From CAYWBU01 sp942491525 (GTDB lineage: Bacteria; Desulfobacterota; Desulfomonilia; UBA1062): a stretch of 25,662 nt of DNA. The notes beneath the pieces are model-generated. The model had not been told where the DNA came from, made no database searches, and saw only the letters and a program-made list of their open reading frames with translations. This document shows positions 7,224-15,787 of the stretch, piece by piece (within the stretch, counting starts at the first letter, position 1; every line of letters begins with the position of its first letter). The position numbers and the translations under genes are program-made. Where the stretch lies: NCBI GenBank assembly GCA_942491525.1, contig CALOBW010000046.1, positions 1-25,662 of the forward strand. Direction: 5' to 3'.

Positions 7224-7823
7224 TTAATCCTTACTGACAAGACCGGCCTTGATCATCTCCACCTGCATGGCCATCAGGGCGTGATAGCGGTGGCTGCGGC
7301 TGTTCTTCTCATCATTGGTCAGCTGGGCGATGGAGAGGTGCAGCTCGGGATCCATGAAGATCGGGTCATAGCCGAAGCCGCCCTCACCCAGCGGATCGAG
7401 GCCGATGTAGCCCTCGTAGCGCCCGTGGGCCACCAGTTCGCGGCCGTCGGGCAGCACCAGGGCCATGCAGCAGACAAAGCGCGCCTGGCGGTCGCCGACG
7501 CCGTCCAGCTCCTTGAGCAGCTTGCGGTAGTTCTGTTCGTCGGTGGCTTCAGCGCCGGCGTAGCGCGCCGAATAGACGCCGGGTCGCCCGTCGAGGGCGT
7601 CCACGCAGAGGCCGGAGTCGTCGGCCAGCACCGGCAAACCGGTCAGTTCGCACCAGGCCCGGGCCTTCTTGAGGGCGTTGGCCTCAAAGGTATCGCCATC
7701 TTCAATCACATCCAGGGCCTTACCCAGATCCCTGGGAGTGATCACGGAGATCCCCTGGGGGGCAAAAATTGCACGAATCTCTTTCTTCTTGCCCTTGTTG
7801 GATGTAGCTAAAAGAATCTGCAT
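7224..7823 (-). CDS. rdgB: XTP/dITP pyrophosphatase (non-canonical purine NTPase)
   Basis: RdgB/HAM1 enzymes hydrolyse dITP, XTP and related deaminated purine nucleotides to monophosphates, keeping them out of DNA and RNA. The 199-residue product has the N-terminal TSNKGK motif (7-12), EDGDTFEANALKKA (41-54), the catalytic ADDSGL (Asp69 region, 67-72) and GGFGYDPIF (148-156), all as expected for a full-length member. Its ATG overlaps the TGA of rph by one base (TGATG), a typical translational-coupling arrangement, and the rph-rdgB pair is common in bacteria. It is cytoplasmic. Confidence 0.97.
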   Translation of the reverse strand: MQILLATSNKGKKKEIRAIFAPQGISVITPRDLGKALDVIEDGDTFEANALKKARAWCELTGLPVLADDSGLCVDALDGRPGVYSARYAGAEATDEQNYRKLLKELDGVGDRQARFVCCMALVLPDGRELVAHGRYEGYIGLDPLGEGGFGYDPIFMDPELHLSIAQLTNDEKNSRSHRYHALMAMQVEMIKAGLVSKD

Positions 7824-8599
7824 CAGTTTTGCTGCGCCTCCCTCTGCAGGGCCACCAGTTCCATGATGCCCTTTTCAGCCAGATCGACCAGATCGTTCAT
7901 CTGCTGACGCGAAAAGGTCTGGCCCTCGGCGGTGCCCTGGACTTCGATGATCTGGCCGCTGCCGGTCATGATGACATTCATGTCAACTTCGGCATTGGAG
8001 TCCTCGGAGTAGTCCAGGTCGAGGTAGAGCTGGTCATCATTGACCATGCCGACCGAGATGGCGGCCACCTGGTCCTTGATCGGGTTGCGCGCGATCAGCT
8101 TGCGGTTCATCAGATCCTTAACGGCATCCTGCAGGGCGATATAGGCGCCGGTGATGGAGGCGGTGCGGGTGCCGCCGTCCGCCTGGATGACGTCGCAGTC
8201 GATCCAGAGGGTGATCTCGCCCAAGAGTTCCAGGTCGACGATGGCGCGCAGGGAGCGGCCGATCAGGCGCTGGATCTCATGGGTGCGGCCGCCCTGCTTG
8301 CCGCGGGAAGCCTCACGCCCGATGCGTGAATGCGAACAGCCGGGCAGCATGCCGTATTCGGCGGTCAACCAGCCCTTGCCGCTGTTGCGCATGAAGGGCG
8401 GCACGCGCTCCTCGACACTGACGGTGCAGAGCACGCGGGTATCGCCCATCTCGATCAGGCAGGAGCCCGGAGCGTGTTTAATATAGTTACGGGTGATCTT
8501 AACCGGGCGCAGCTCATCGGCCGCGCGGCCGAATGAACGGGCCACAACTTTCGGCTTTACGATCCCCTTATCTTTGAGCAACTCTTCCATTGATGCCAT
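7823..8599 (-). CDS. rph: Ribonuclease PH
   Basis: A phosphorolytic 3'-5' exoribonuclease that trims tRNA 3' ends. The sequence contains GRAADELRPVKITRNY (24-39), GDTRVLCTVSVEERVPPF (52-69), GKQGGRTHEIQRLIGRSLRA with the phosphate-binding Arg region (100-119) and DCDVIQADGGTRTASITGAY (134-153). The ATG at 8599 has GGAG six bases upstream and gives 258 residues, about 19 more than the usual RNase PH. A GTG at 8545 would give the usual length but has no visible ribosome site. The gene is first in the minus-strand rph-rdgB-ABC-F run and is divergent from the GT-C gene at 8715. Confidence 0.96.
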   Translation of the reverse strand: MASMEELLKDKGIVKPKVVARSFGRAADELRPVKITRNYIKHAPGSCLIEMGDTRVLCTVSVEERVPPFMRNSGKGWLTAEYGMLPGCSHSRIGREASRGKQGGRTHEIQRLIGRSLRAIVDLELLGEITLWIDCDVIQADGGTRTASITGAYIALQDAVKDLMNRKLIARNPIKDQVAAISVGMVNDDQLYLDLDYSEDSNAEVDMNVIMTGSGQIIEVQGTAEGQTFSRQQMNDLVDLAEKGIMELVALQREAQQN

Positions 8600-8662
8600 C
8601 AACTACTCCATTTTTTTTGGGCTGATACTACGGATAAGCCCGCCATAAGTCAACTATGATGC

Positions 8663-8690
8663 TTGACAGTGCCTCGGCCTAGGTTGTAAA
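8663..8690 (+). promoter_or_regulatory. Putative sigma-70 promoter of the GT-C/receiver-TPR operon
   Basis: TTGACA (8663-8668), a 16-base spacer and TGTAAA (8685-8690) precede the GT-C gene. The -35 is a perfect match; the -10 matches four of six positions. The spacing to the strong GGAGG site at 8706-8710 is reasonable. It would drive the four-gene run 8715-13849, in which gaps are only 27, 22 and 43 bases. Confidence 0.4.
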
Positions 8691-8714
8691 CCCTCATAAT
8701 AATTTGGAGGAATA

Positions 8715-10241
8715 ATGAAGACTGTTCGGGATGCATTTAGTTTACTTTTGGTATGTACCTTTGCCCTGCTGCTGCTGACCCCCTACATGATCCTCGCGTG
8801 GCCGCTGGCTCAGGAGACCTGGGTCCTGCAGACCATCCGTGAACTGCACGCCGGCCTGGGCCTGATCCCGACCCTCAACGGCCTGCCGCTTGGCGGCCAG
8901 AACCCGCTCAACCTCCTGCTCTTCAGCGCAATTCCCAGCGACAGCATCTTCTGGCTGCGCAGCCTGAGCCTGCTGCTGGCCTATGTGACCATCATCGCGG
9001 TCTTCGGCTACGGCCGCAAGATCTGGAACAGCAAGGCCGGCGCCTACGCCGCCCTCTTCACCGTCAGCAGCCTGGGCATGCTGGCCGCCGGCGGCAGCCT
9101 CAATTTGCAGATCATGCCGGCCGCTTTCGCAATCCTGGCCTATCTGCTCTTCAGCCAGGCCTACCTCAGGGATGGCAAAGGCTACACGGCAGCCTACATC
9201 TTGATGGCCCTCAGTCTGATCACCGGCGGCTGGATCTACCTGAGCTTCTGCGTGCTGAGCATGCTGATGCTGCCGCTCTTCGACTTTGAGCCCGAGGCCT
9301 TCCTCAAGATCAAGCCGCTGCGGGCCCTGCTCGTGACCGCCCCGCTGATTATCATCTTCCTGCTGCTCTTCTGGTTCCAGAGCGGCGACCTCACTTATGC
9401 CAAGGGCGTCCTCCAAGAGGAGCACACCACCTTCTGGCCGGCCCTCTGGAGCTTCATCAAGGCCAACCTGCCCTGGCTACCGCTCATCATCCCGGCCTGG
9501 ATCTACGCCGCCCGCCCCGATGAACGCGACGAGTGGCGCAGCCTGCTGCCGGCCAAGGTCGGCTTTACAATAGCCCTGCTGATGGCCCTCTTCTCGCCCG
9601 GGACCACAACGGCCCTGCTGAGCGTGCCCTTCGGCGCCCTGCTACTGGGCTACTGGGTCAGCCACAACTTCAAGCTGCCCGAAAAACTGAACATCATCGG
9701 CAACATCGCAACCTTCAGCTGCGGCCTGCTGATCTGCGGCACCATCCTGGTGCTGGCCATACGGCAGCTGATTGGCGGTCTCAACAATCCTACCATCATC
9801 GCCCTCGCAGCATCGCTGCTGCTGAGCCTCATCTTCCTGGCCGCCTTCATGCGCCGCAAACAGCTGCTCAGCCTCCAGACACTCATGCTGGCCCTGCTCT
9901 GCGGCGCCCTGCTGCAGGCATCTGTCCTGCTGCCGGCCCAAACAGAAAAAGAGAGCGTCTATGCCCAGCAGCTGACCCGCTACACACCGCTGGTCACCTT
10001 TGAAGACGACCTGGTCATGCGCGGCCACCTGGGTCTCGCCGGCGGCTCGCCGGTCGTGGTCCAGCGCCAGATCGCCCCGGTCGGCTGCCCGGCCTTCCTG
10101 GCCGTCACCAGCGCCAAACCCAAGAAGCTGCAGACGGAACTTAGCAGCCGCATGCAGGTCAAAATTGAACACTCCCAGGGAGATTATTCGCTGCTGCAGA
10201 TCGCTGCGCCTAATAATATTCAGCCAGAATCCGATAGATAA
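8715..10241 (+). CDS. GT-C (ArnT/PMT-like) multi-pass membrane protein
   Basis: The 508-residue protein has roughly eleven hydrophobic helices (residues about 8-425) and a soluble C-terminal domain of about 85 residues. The first extracytoplasmic loop, QETWVLQTIRELHAGLGLIP followed by TLNGLPLGGQNPL, aligns by eye with the loop of ArnT/dolichyl-phosphate-mannose mannosyltransferase-like enzymes (pattern DExRYAExxREML then PxLNGxPYFEKPPL). Such enzymes transfer a sugar from a lipid carrier at the outer face of the inner membrane. Here the position of the catalytic Asp is Gln33 (Glu34 is kept) and the FEKPP part is GGQNP, so activity is doubtful or altered. GGAGG four bases before the ATG and an upstream TTGACA support the start. 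It leads an operon with two receiver-TPR proteins and a kinase. Confidence 0.75.
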   Translation: MKTVRDAFSLLLVCTFALLLLTPYMILAWPLAQETWVLQTIRELHAGLGLIPTLNGLPLGGQNPLNLLLFSAIPSDSIFWLRSLSLLLAYVTIIAVFGYGRKIWNSKAGAYAALFTVSSLGMLAAGGSLNLQIMPAAFAILAYLLFSQAYLRDGKGYTAAYILMALSLITGGWIYLSFCVLSMLMLPLFDFEPEAFLKIKPLRALLVTAPLIIIFLLLFWFQSGDLTYAKGVLQEEHTTFWPALWSFIKANLPWLPLIIPAWIYAARPDERDEWRSLLPAKVGFTIALLMALFSPGTTTALLSVPFGALLLGYWVSHNFKLPEKLNIIGNIATFSCGLLICGTILVLAIRQLIGGLNNPTIIALAASLLLSLIFLAAFMRRKQLLSLQTLMLALLCGALLQASVLLPAQTEKESVYAQQLTRYTPLVTFEDDLVMRGHLGLAGGSPVVVQRQIAPVGCPAFLAVTSAKPKKLQTELSSRMQVKIEHSQGDYSLLQIAAPNNIQPESDR

Positions 10242-10268
10242 GTATAAACATTCTGTCGGAGTATATAT

Positions 10269-11423
10269 TTGGTTGATCTTCGTAACATGCGGGTTCTGAT
10301 TGCCGACGACATGGAGGGCATGCGCCGGGCGCTTTACGGACTGCTTAAGGTGTTGAATTTCGGTAGAAATTTCATCTATGCATCCAACGGACAGGAGGCG
10401 ATCAAGATCCTGGAGCAGGAACCCATCGACCTGGCCCTGCTGGACCTCAACATGCCGATCATGAGCGGCGTGGAGGTGCTGGAGCATGTGCGCAACGACC
10501 GCCAGCTGCGCGATCTGCCGATCATCATCATCACCGGCGAATCCAACTCCGAAGTGGTGGCCGAGGCCGCCGAGTCCGACATCGACGCCTACATCCTGAA
10601 ACCGGTCACAGCCAAGGCCCTGGGCGCCAAGATCACCAGCATCATGGAGGCGGTCAACAACCCCTCGCCCATGATGCTGCACCTCAGAAACGCCCGCCGC
10701 TTCGAAGAGGCCGGCGACCTCAATTCGGCCATCAAGGAGGCCGAACTGGCGCGCCAGGCCAACCCGGACTCGTCCCGGCCCATCCGGGAGATGGCCTACC
10801 TGCACTACAACAACAATGAAATCAAGGAGGCCAAACGCCTCTTCCTGCAGGCCGCCAACATGAACGAGCTCGACATCTTCGCCTTCCACTACCTGGGCGA
10901 GATCTACCTGCAGCTCGACAACCTGGACAACGCCGAGAAGTTCTTCAGCAAGGCCATGGAGATCAGCCCGCGCCATGTGGAGCGCGGGGTCTACTTCGGC
11001 AAGGTTCTGATCAAGAAGGGCCAGCTCAAGCGCGCCCGCGAGATACTGAATCACGCCCTGGAGCTGACCCAGGAGCAGTACAGCGTGCGCAACGACGTGG
11101 CCGACTTCTGCATCGACCAGCGGGTCTATGAGATGGCGGTCGAGATGCTGCAGGAGATCGCCGATGAGCTGCCGGGCGACAGCCCGCTGAACTATAAGCT
11201 GGCCAAAGCCTACGACGGCACCGGCAACGCCAAGCAGGCCCTCAAGTACTACAGCAAGGTCAACGGCGGTGAGGAGAGCGAGGATCCCGAGCTCAAGATC
11301 CACATCGCCCAGAACTACATCTCGCTGGGCTGGCCCATGCATGCCGAACGGGTGCTCAAATCTATTTTAGAGGACTATCCGGACCACGAAGAGGCTAACC
11401 GCCTGATTCTTGAGTGTGTCTAA
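10269..11423 (+). CDS. Response regulator: receiver domain with C-terminal TPR repeats (copy 1)
   Basis: The 384-residue protein has an N-terminal CheY-like receiver (about 5-128): acidic pair D13/D14, phospho-acceptor D59 in LLDLNMP, T89 and K111. The rest (about 133-384) is a set of helical TPR-type repeats (for example NARRFEEAGDLNSAIKEAEL and AFHYLGEIYLQLDNLDNAEK). There is no DNA-binding or enzymatic output, so phosphorylation probably controls a protein interaction. The start is TTG at 10269 with GGAG seven bases upstream; the first residues MVDLRNMRVLI match the ATG-started paralogue at 12698. The partner kinase follows after 22 bases. Copy 2 shows the same architecture and nearly the same length, so this is a duplicated pair around the kinase. 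Confidence 0.92.
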   Translation: MVDLRNMRVLIADDMEGMRRALYGLLKVLNFGRNFIYASNGQEAIKILEQEPIDLALLDLNMPIMSGVEVLEHVRNDRQLRDLPIIIITGESNSEVVAEAAESDIDAYILKPVTAKALGAKITSIMEAVNNPSPMMLHLRNARRFEEAGDLNSAIKEAELARQANPDSSRPIREMAYLHYNNNEIKEAKRLFLQAANMNELDIFAFHYLGEIYLQLDNLDNAEKFFSKAMEISPRHVERGVYFGKVLIKKGQLKRAREILNHALELTQEQYSVRNDVADFCIDQRVYEMAVEMLQEIADELPGDSPLNYKLAKAYDGTGNAKQALKYYSKVNGGEESEDPELKIHIAQNYISLGWPMHAERVLKSILEDYPDHEEANRLILECV

Positions 11424-11445
11424 AACTTAATAAGGGAGATTGATT

Positions 11446-12654
11446 ATGAATCAAGAAGGCCAGATACTGGATTCGCTGATGAAAATTGCCTCACTCTCCA
11501 CCGCGGCCAAACTCTCCAAGGAGCAGAAGCTGCAGGCCATTATCCAGCAGATCGTCAAGGCCATGCGCAGCGAGAAGGGCTCCATCATGCTGCTCAAGGG
11601 GCGCAAAGCCCTGGAGGTTGCCGCCTCGACCGATCCCAAACTGATCGGCTGCCGCCAGCAGCTGGATGAGGACTCCCCCTCCACCCAGGTGGTGCGCAGC
11701 AAGCAGAGCCTCTACTCCCACGGCAAATCGGGCCGTTACAAGAAGGGCGCCTTCCTACTGACCCCGATCCTGCTGGAAAACAGGGTCCTGGGCGTGATCA
11801 GCATCACCGAGCACCGGGGCGACGACACCTTCTCGCTCCAGGAGCAGGACATGATGCTGACCTTTGCCGGCCAGGTGATCGGCGCCATTGAAAAGATGAA
11901 GCTGGCCGATGATCTCAGGAAGAACAAGCGCACCCTGGAAAAGAAGAACCGCCAGCTCAAAAAGCTGGAGCAGACCCGCACCGAACTGTTCAACATGCTG
12001 ATCCACGACATGAAGGGCCCCATCTCCGAAGTGATCGCCAATCTGGACATCCTCTCCTACGTGGTGGCGGAAGAGAACAAGGAGTTCGTGACCGCGGCCC
12101 AGAGCGGCTGCAACACCCTCTTTCACATGACCGCCGATCTGCTGGACATCGCCCGCCTCGAGGAGGGCAGCATGCCGCTGGTCCGGGAGCGCCTCAAACC
12201 CGAGGAGCTGATCAATGAGACCCTGACCCGCATCCCGGCCACCCTCAGTGAACGCAAACTGGAAATCAATTCGTCCGTCTCCAGCAAGGACAACCTGCCC
12301 TTCACTGCCGACCGCGGCGTCATGACCCGCGTGCTGCAGAACCTGATCAGCAACGCCGTGCACTACTCGCCCATCGGCGGCACAATCGAAGTCAGCGCCA
12401 TCTGCCTCAGAAAAGGCGAGCTGCGTTTCATGGTCAGGGATCAGGGACCGGGCGTGCCGCCCGAATACCAGCAGTCAATCTTTGACAAATTTGTGCAGAT
12501 CAACAAGCGCAGCGACGGCCGGGTCTATTCCACCGGTCTGGGGCTGACCTTCTGCAAAATGGCGGTGGAGGCTCACGGCGGCACAATCTACGTTGAGAGC
12601 GACGGCCAGCACGGCAGCTGTTTCATTGTCAGCCTGCCCGTTGAGACGGTTTGA
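11446..12654 (+). CDS. Soluble GAF-domain sensor histidine kinase
   Basis: The 402-residue protein has a GAF-like sensor domain (about 10-150), a Lys/Glu-rich coiled coil (about 150-182), a HisKA helix with the phospho-acceptor His187 in LIHDMKGP, and a HATPase domain: N-box QNLISNAVHYS (299-309), G1 DQGPGVP (332-338), F-box FDKF (346-349) and G2 GLGL (364-367). No membrane helix is seen, so it senses a cytoplasmic cue. ATG at 11446 is chosen because GGGAG ends seven bases upstream; the TTG at 11440 is only one base from it. It lies between the two receiver-TPR genes and is their likely phospho-donor. Confidence 0.94.
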   Translation: MNQEGQILDSLMKIASLSTAAKLSKEQKLQAIIQQIVKAMRSEKGSIMLLKGRKALEVAASTDPKLIGCRQQLDEDSPSTQVVRSKQSLYSHGKSGRYKKGAFLLTPILLENRVLGVISITEHRGDDTFSLQEQDMMLTFAGQVIGAIEKMKLADDLRKNKRTLEKKNRQLKKLEQTRTELFNMLIHDMKGPISEVIANLDILSYVVAEENKEFVTAAQSGCNTLFHMTADLLDIARLEEGSMPLVRERLKPEELINETLTRIPATLSERKLEINSSVSSKDNLPFTADRGVMTRVLQNLISNAVHYSPIGGTIEVSAICLRKGELRFMVRDQGPGVPPEYQQSIFDKFVQINKRSDGRVYSTGLGLTFCKMAVEAHGGTIYVESDGQHGSCFIVSLPVETV

Positions 12655-12697
12655 CTCTATAGAGCCAGCCTCTATTATTAAATATCTGGGAGTTGAA

Positions 12698-13849
12698 ATG
12701 CTTGATTTAAACAAAATGCGCGTCCTGATCGTCGATGACATGGAAAACATGTGCAAATCGGTGCGCGGCATGCTGATGGTGCTACACTACGGCCGCGAAT
12801 TTCACTACGCCTACAACGGCCAGGAGGCCTGGAACCTGCTGCAGAAAAACGAGATCGACTTCATGATCTGCGACTGGAACATGCCGATCATGACCGGCGT
12901 CGAACTGCTGGGCAACATGAAGGAGGACCGCCGGCTGCGTGAAATCCCGGTCATCATGGTCACGGCCGAAGCCAATGAGGAGATCGTGGCCGAGGCCGCC
13001 GAGTCCGAGATCGACGCCTACCTGCTCAAGCCGATAACGGTCGGCTCCCTTGATAAGAAGATCCAGGAGGTTGTTAACCGCGTCAACAACCCCACCCCGG
13101 CCACCCTCTATCTCAAGCAGGCCAAACAGTTTGAGGAGGCCGGCGACCTGAAGGGCGCCATCGAGCAGGCCAAACTTGCCATGCAGGCCGAGCCCCAATC
13201 ATCCAAACCGATCCGCGAGATGGGCTACTACCTCTTCCAGAACAACCAGCTGGAACCGGCCAAGGAGGCCTTCCTGAAGGCCGCAGCCATGAACAAGCTG
13301 GATGTCTTTGCCAACCACTACCTGGGGGAGATCTTCCTCAAAGAGGGCAATATCGACCTCTCCATCAAACACTTCAACCAGGCCATGACCATCAGCCCGC
13401 GCCATGCCGGCCGGGCCCTGGAGTTCGGCAAACTGCTGCTGGAAAAAGATCTCAAGGACAAGGCCGCCAGCGTCTTTGACAAGGCCATCTCGGTCTCGGA
13501 TGATCCGACCGCCCTGCGCGAGAGCCTGCTCAAACTCTGTCTGAGCCAGGGCATGCAGGAGTACGCGGTCAAACTGATGAAGAAGATTGTGGCCGACGAC
13601 CCCAAACGCAACGACATCCGCCTGCAGCTGGGCCTGACCTACCGCAATCTGGGCGACCTCAAGAATGCCCTGACCGTACTCTCGCTGGCGGCCAGCGCCG
13701 CCAAGGAGAACTGCTCCATCAAACTGCACATCGCCCGCATCTATCTGCGCCAGAACCAGCAGCTCAGAGCCGAGCGCGTCATCCGCGAAGCCCTGCAGGT
13801 GGACCCGGACAACCGCGAAGCCAAGGAGCTGCTGCGCGAATGCCTCTAA
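12698..13849 (+). CDS. Response regulator: receiver domain with C-terminal TPR repeats (copy 2)
   Basis: The 383-residue paralogue of the protein at 10269 has receiver residues at identical positions: D13/D14, phospho-acceptor D59 in CDWNMP, T89 and K111, followed by AEAAESEIDAYLLKP as in copy 1. The TPR part (about 133-383) keeps the same repeat register (KQFEEAGDLKGAIEQAKLAM; ANHYLGEIFLKEGNIDLSIK). ATG at 12698 has GGGAG five bases upstream. The reading frame is open further upstream into the kinase gene, but that part is an overlap shadow. The receiver surfaces differ (Trp60 here, Leu60 in copy 1), so the two copies may differ in kinase affinity or partner. Its TAA overlaps the TAG of the convergent TMTC-like gene. 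Confidence 0.93.
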   Translation: MLDLNKMRVLIVDDMENMCKSVRGMLMVLHYGREFHYAYNGQEAWNLLQKNEIDFMICDWNMPIMTGVELLGNMKEDRRLREIPVIMVTAEANEEIVAEAAESEIDAYLLKPITVGSLDKKIQEVVNRVNNPTPATLYLKQAKQFEEAGDLKGAIEQAKLAMQAEPQSSKPIREMGYYLFQNNQLEPAKEAFLKAAAMNKLDVFANHYLGEIFLKEGNIDLSIKHFNQAMTISPRHAGRALEFGKLLLEKDLKDKAASVFDKAISVSDDPTALRESLLKLCLSQGMQEYAVKLMKKIVADDPKRNDIRLQLGLTYRNLGDLKNALTVLSLAASAAKENCSIKLHIARIYLRQNQQLRAERVIREALQVDPDNREAKELLRECL

Positions 13850-15681
13850 TCGATTATGCGCTGTTCCAGATAACTTCTCAATTCCGGAGTAAGCTCTAAC
13901 TGCAACAGCTTCTTGTAGTTCTCGACAGCCTTAGCCGAGTAACCCATGCTGGAGTAGACATCGCCCAGAGCCTGCCAGAGCTGGGGCTGGGCGGCGGCAT
14001 GTGCGGCAGCCCGCTCAAAGCTGGACAAAGCCTCATCCAAGCGTCCCAGCTTCCAGGCGGCGTAACCCAGCCGGTAGTAAGTCAGAGCGGCCTGGCGCGG
14101 ACCGCCGGCGCTGAAGCTGTTGGCCAGGTGCATGTTGGTCTCATAGACCTTCTGATAGTCGCCCTGAGCCCAGTAGGCGTGCGCCAGCCCCAGCCAGGAC
14201 TGAAACTGATCCGGTTTCAGCTTGATGGCCTGAGCATAGTTGTGGATGGCATGCTCATGCTGGCCCAGCATCAGCTGCGCGAGCGCCAGGTTGCCGATGG
14301 CCAGATAGTCATAGGGCAGCCGCTCAACGGCCCGCAGGCAGAGCTCAATGGCCTCCTCGTAGCGCTGCTGATGGATGTAGATCACCGAAAGATTGACATT
14401 GGCCGAGCTGGAGTTGGGCGTCACCTCGATGGTGTTCTCCCAGAGGCTCTGGGAGTTCTGCCAGACCATGTTCTGCCCCATGCTCAAAAGCGAGTAGATG
14501 CCGATGGTAAAACCGGCCAGCAGATAACCGATCAGACGCGGGAAGCCCTCTGAGATCCTCTCGTTCTTAAACTTGATGATGCGCATCAAAAGATAGCCCA
14601 GCAGCACGCACCAGCTCAGGGAGGGCAGCAGGGCGTAGCGGTCGGTCAGGATCTGGTTGATGGGCAGGATGTGCGAGACCGGCACCAGCAAGAGGTAGAA
14701 CCAGGCCACGAAGACCGCATAGATCAGATGCTTCCTGAAAAATGCCCAGATACCGCTGCCGATGATGAGCAGATTCAGTCCCACAAAGGCCCAGGCCTGC
14801 CACAATCTATAGTCGGCATAGAGCTCAATGATGTAGTCGGCGGCATAACGCCCCCTGAAGGCGATCAGCTCGATGTAGCCGATGAAGATGCGGCTGGCGG
14901 CCAGCAGGTTGTTCCAGGGGTCGCCGCCGTGCCACGGTTTGACCCCGCCGGCGGAGAACATCATGGCAACCAGGCGCCAGATCATCACCAAGGCGAAGAT
15001 CATGATCGGCAGGAAGATCGGCAGTCGGTGGCGCCAGAACTTCTCGTCCGGCGCCTGGCGCTGCAGGGCAAAATCCAGCACGATCAGAACGCCGGGAATG
15101 GCCAGGGCCACCGGCTTGGCCAGGGTGGCCAGCACCAGACAGACTGCACTCAGAATATAGTAGGCCCAGTGCCCTTCCCGCCCCCGCAGAAAGCCCCAGA
15201 CGGTCAGGAGGGTGAAGATGCCCACCAGCGGCTCCTTGCGCGCATAGAGCCAGGTGACGCTCTCCACATGCACCGGGTGCACAGCAAAGATCAGGGTCGT
15301 AATCACGGCCCAGAGCCAGGCCTGCTCATCGGGCACCTCAAAGGCCCGCAGCAGCTCGCGCAAAAAGAGCCAGAGACAGAAGACCATGATGATGTAGAGC
15401 AGGATGTTGTGGATGTGCATGATGCGCACGACCTGCACCTGATCGTCGCCGCCCAGCTGAAAGTCGATCATGTAGGAGATGTCGCGCAGCGGCTGCCAGG
15501 TGGAGTTTTTATGCAGGGTCATGACCTGCTCAATATTCTCGGCGCTGAAGCCGCGGATGGCGGCGCGGTTGAAGAGGGCCGGATCATCCCAGTTGGTGGG
15601 CTCATTGTTGATGGCCCCCGCATAGACCACGCCGATCAGCAGCGCCAGGATTAGAAAAAATATTCTGGTAGATCTGTCCAC
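13846..15681 (-). CDS. TMTC-like multi-pass membrane protein with C-terminal TPR repeats
   Basis: The 611-residue protein has about ten transmembrane helices (residues about 6-410), then TPR repeats (about 425-600). The first loop carries the acidic motif NWDDP (D32/D33). FAVHPVHVESVTWLYARKEPL (132-152) and LTDRYALLPSL (345-355) resemble the DUF1736/TMTC group, whose eukaryotic members are O-mannosyltransferases; the acidic pair is kept, so it may be an active GT-C glycosyltransferase. The bacterial function is not known to me. It starts with GTG at 15681, GGAGG five bases upstream. Its stop overlaps the stop of the second receiver-TPR gene. Together with the altered GT-C protein at 8715 it frames the receiver-TPR/kinase genes, which suggests a shared envelope-glycosylation or membrane-sensing theme (inference). 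Confidence 0.85.
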   Translation of the reverse strand: MDRSTRIFFLILALLIGVVYAGAINNEPTNWDDPALFNRAAIRGFSAENIEQVMTLHKNSTWQPLRDISYMIDFQLGGDDQVQVVRIMHIHNILLYIIMVFCLWLFLRELLRAFEVPDEQAWLWAVITTLIFAVHPVHVESVTWLYARKEPLVGIFTLLTVWGFLRGREGHWAYYILSAVCLVLATLAKPVALAIPGVLIVLDFALQRQAPDEKFWRHRLPIFLPIMIFALVMIWRLVAMMFSAGGVKPWHGGDPWNNLLAASRIFIGYIELIAFRGRYAADYIIELYADYRLWQAWAFVGLNLLIIGSGIWAFFRKHLIYAVFVAWFYLLLVPVSHILPINQILTDRYALLPSLSWCVLLGYLLMRIIKFKNERISEGFPRLIGYLLAGFTIGIYSLLSMGQNMVWQNSQSLWENTIEVTPNSSSANVNLSVIYIHQQRYEEAIELCLRAVERLPYDYLAIGNLALAQLMLGQHEHAIHNYAQAIKLKPDQFQSWLGLAHAYWAQGDYQKVYETNMHLANSFSAGGPRQAALTYYRLGYAAWKLGRLDEALSSFERAAAHAAAQPQLWQALGDVYSSMGYSAKAVENYKKLLQLELTPELRSYLEQRIID

Positions 15682-15729
15682 TCAAGCCTCCGCTATCTTT
15701 TATGCGCCTCAGCATAGCACCGAAATAAG

Positions 15730-15758
15730 TTGTCTGTACACCGCCCGGTTGCTATACT
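15730..15758 (+). promoter_or_regulatory. Sigma-70-type promoter of the aminotransferase gene
   Basis: TTGTCT (15730-15735), a 17-base spacer and TATACT (15753-15758) lie 29 bases before the ATG at 15788. Both hexamers are good matches to the consensus and the spacing is optimal. Confidence 0.6.
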
Positions 15759-15787
15759 CCGCCAAAACTATTCACGGAGGTTCTTAA

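Noticed and set aside
9642..11342. Long minus-strand open frame of 566 codons opposite the GT-C and receiver-TPR genes
   Set aside because: It is antisense to two genes with clear domains; the product is a low-complexity Leu/Val/Gln/Asp/His-rich shadow typical of GC-rich codon bias, with no ribosome site.
12593..12697. Upstream extension of the second receiver-TPR protein
   Set aside because: It overlaps the kinase C-terminus in another frame; the ATG at 12698 has a ribosome site and matches the start of the paralogue.
14671..15654. Plus-strand open frame of 327 codons opposite the TMTC-like gene
   Set aside because: Gln/Asp/His/Gly-rich shadow translation of membrane-protein codons; no family resemblance.
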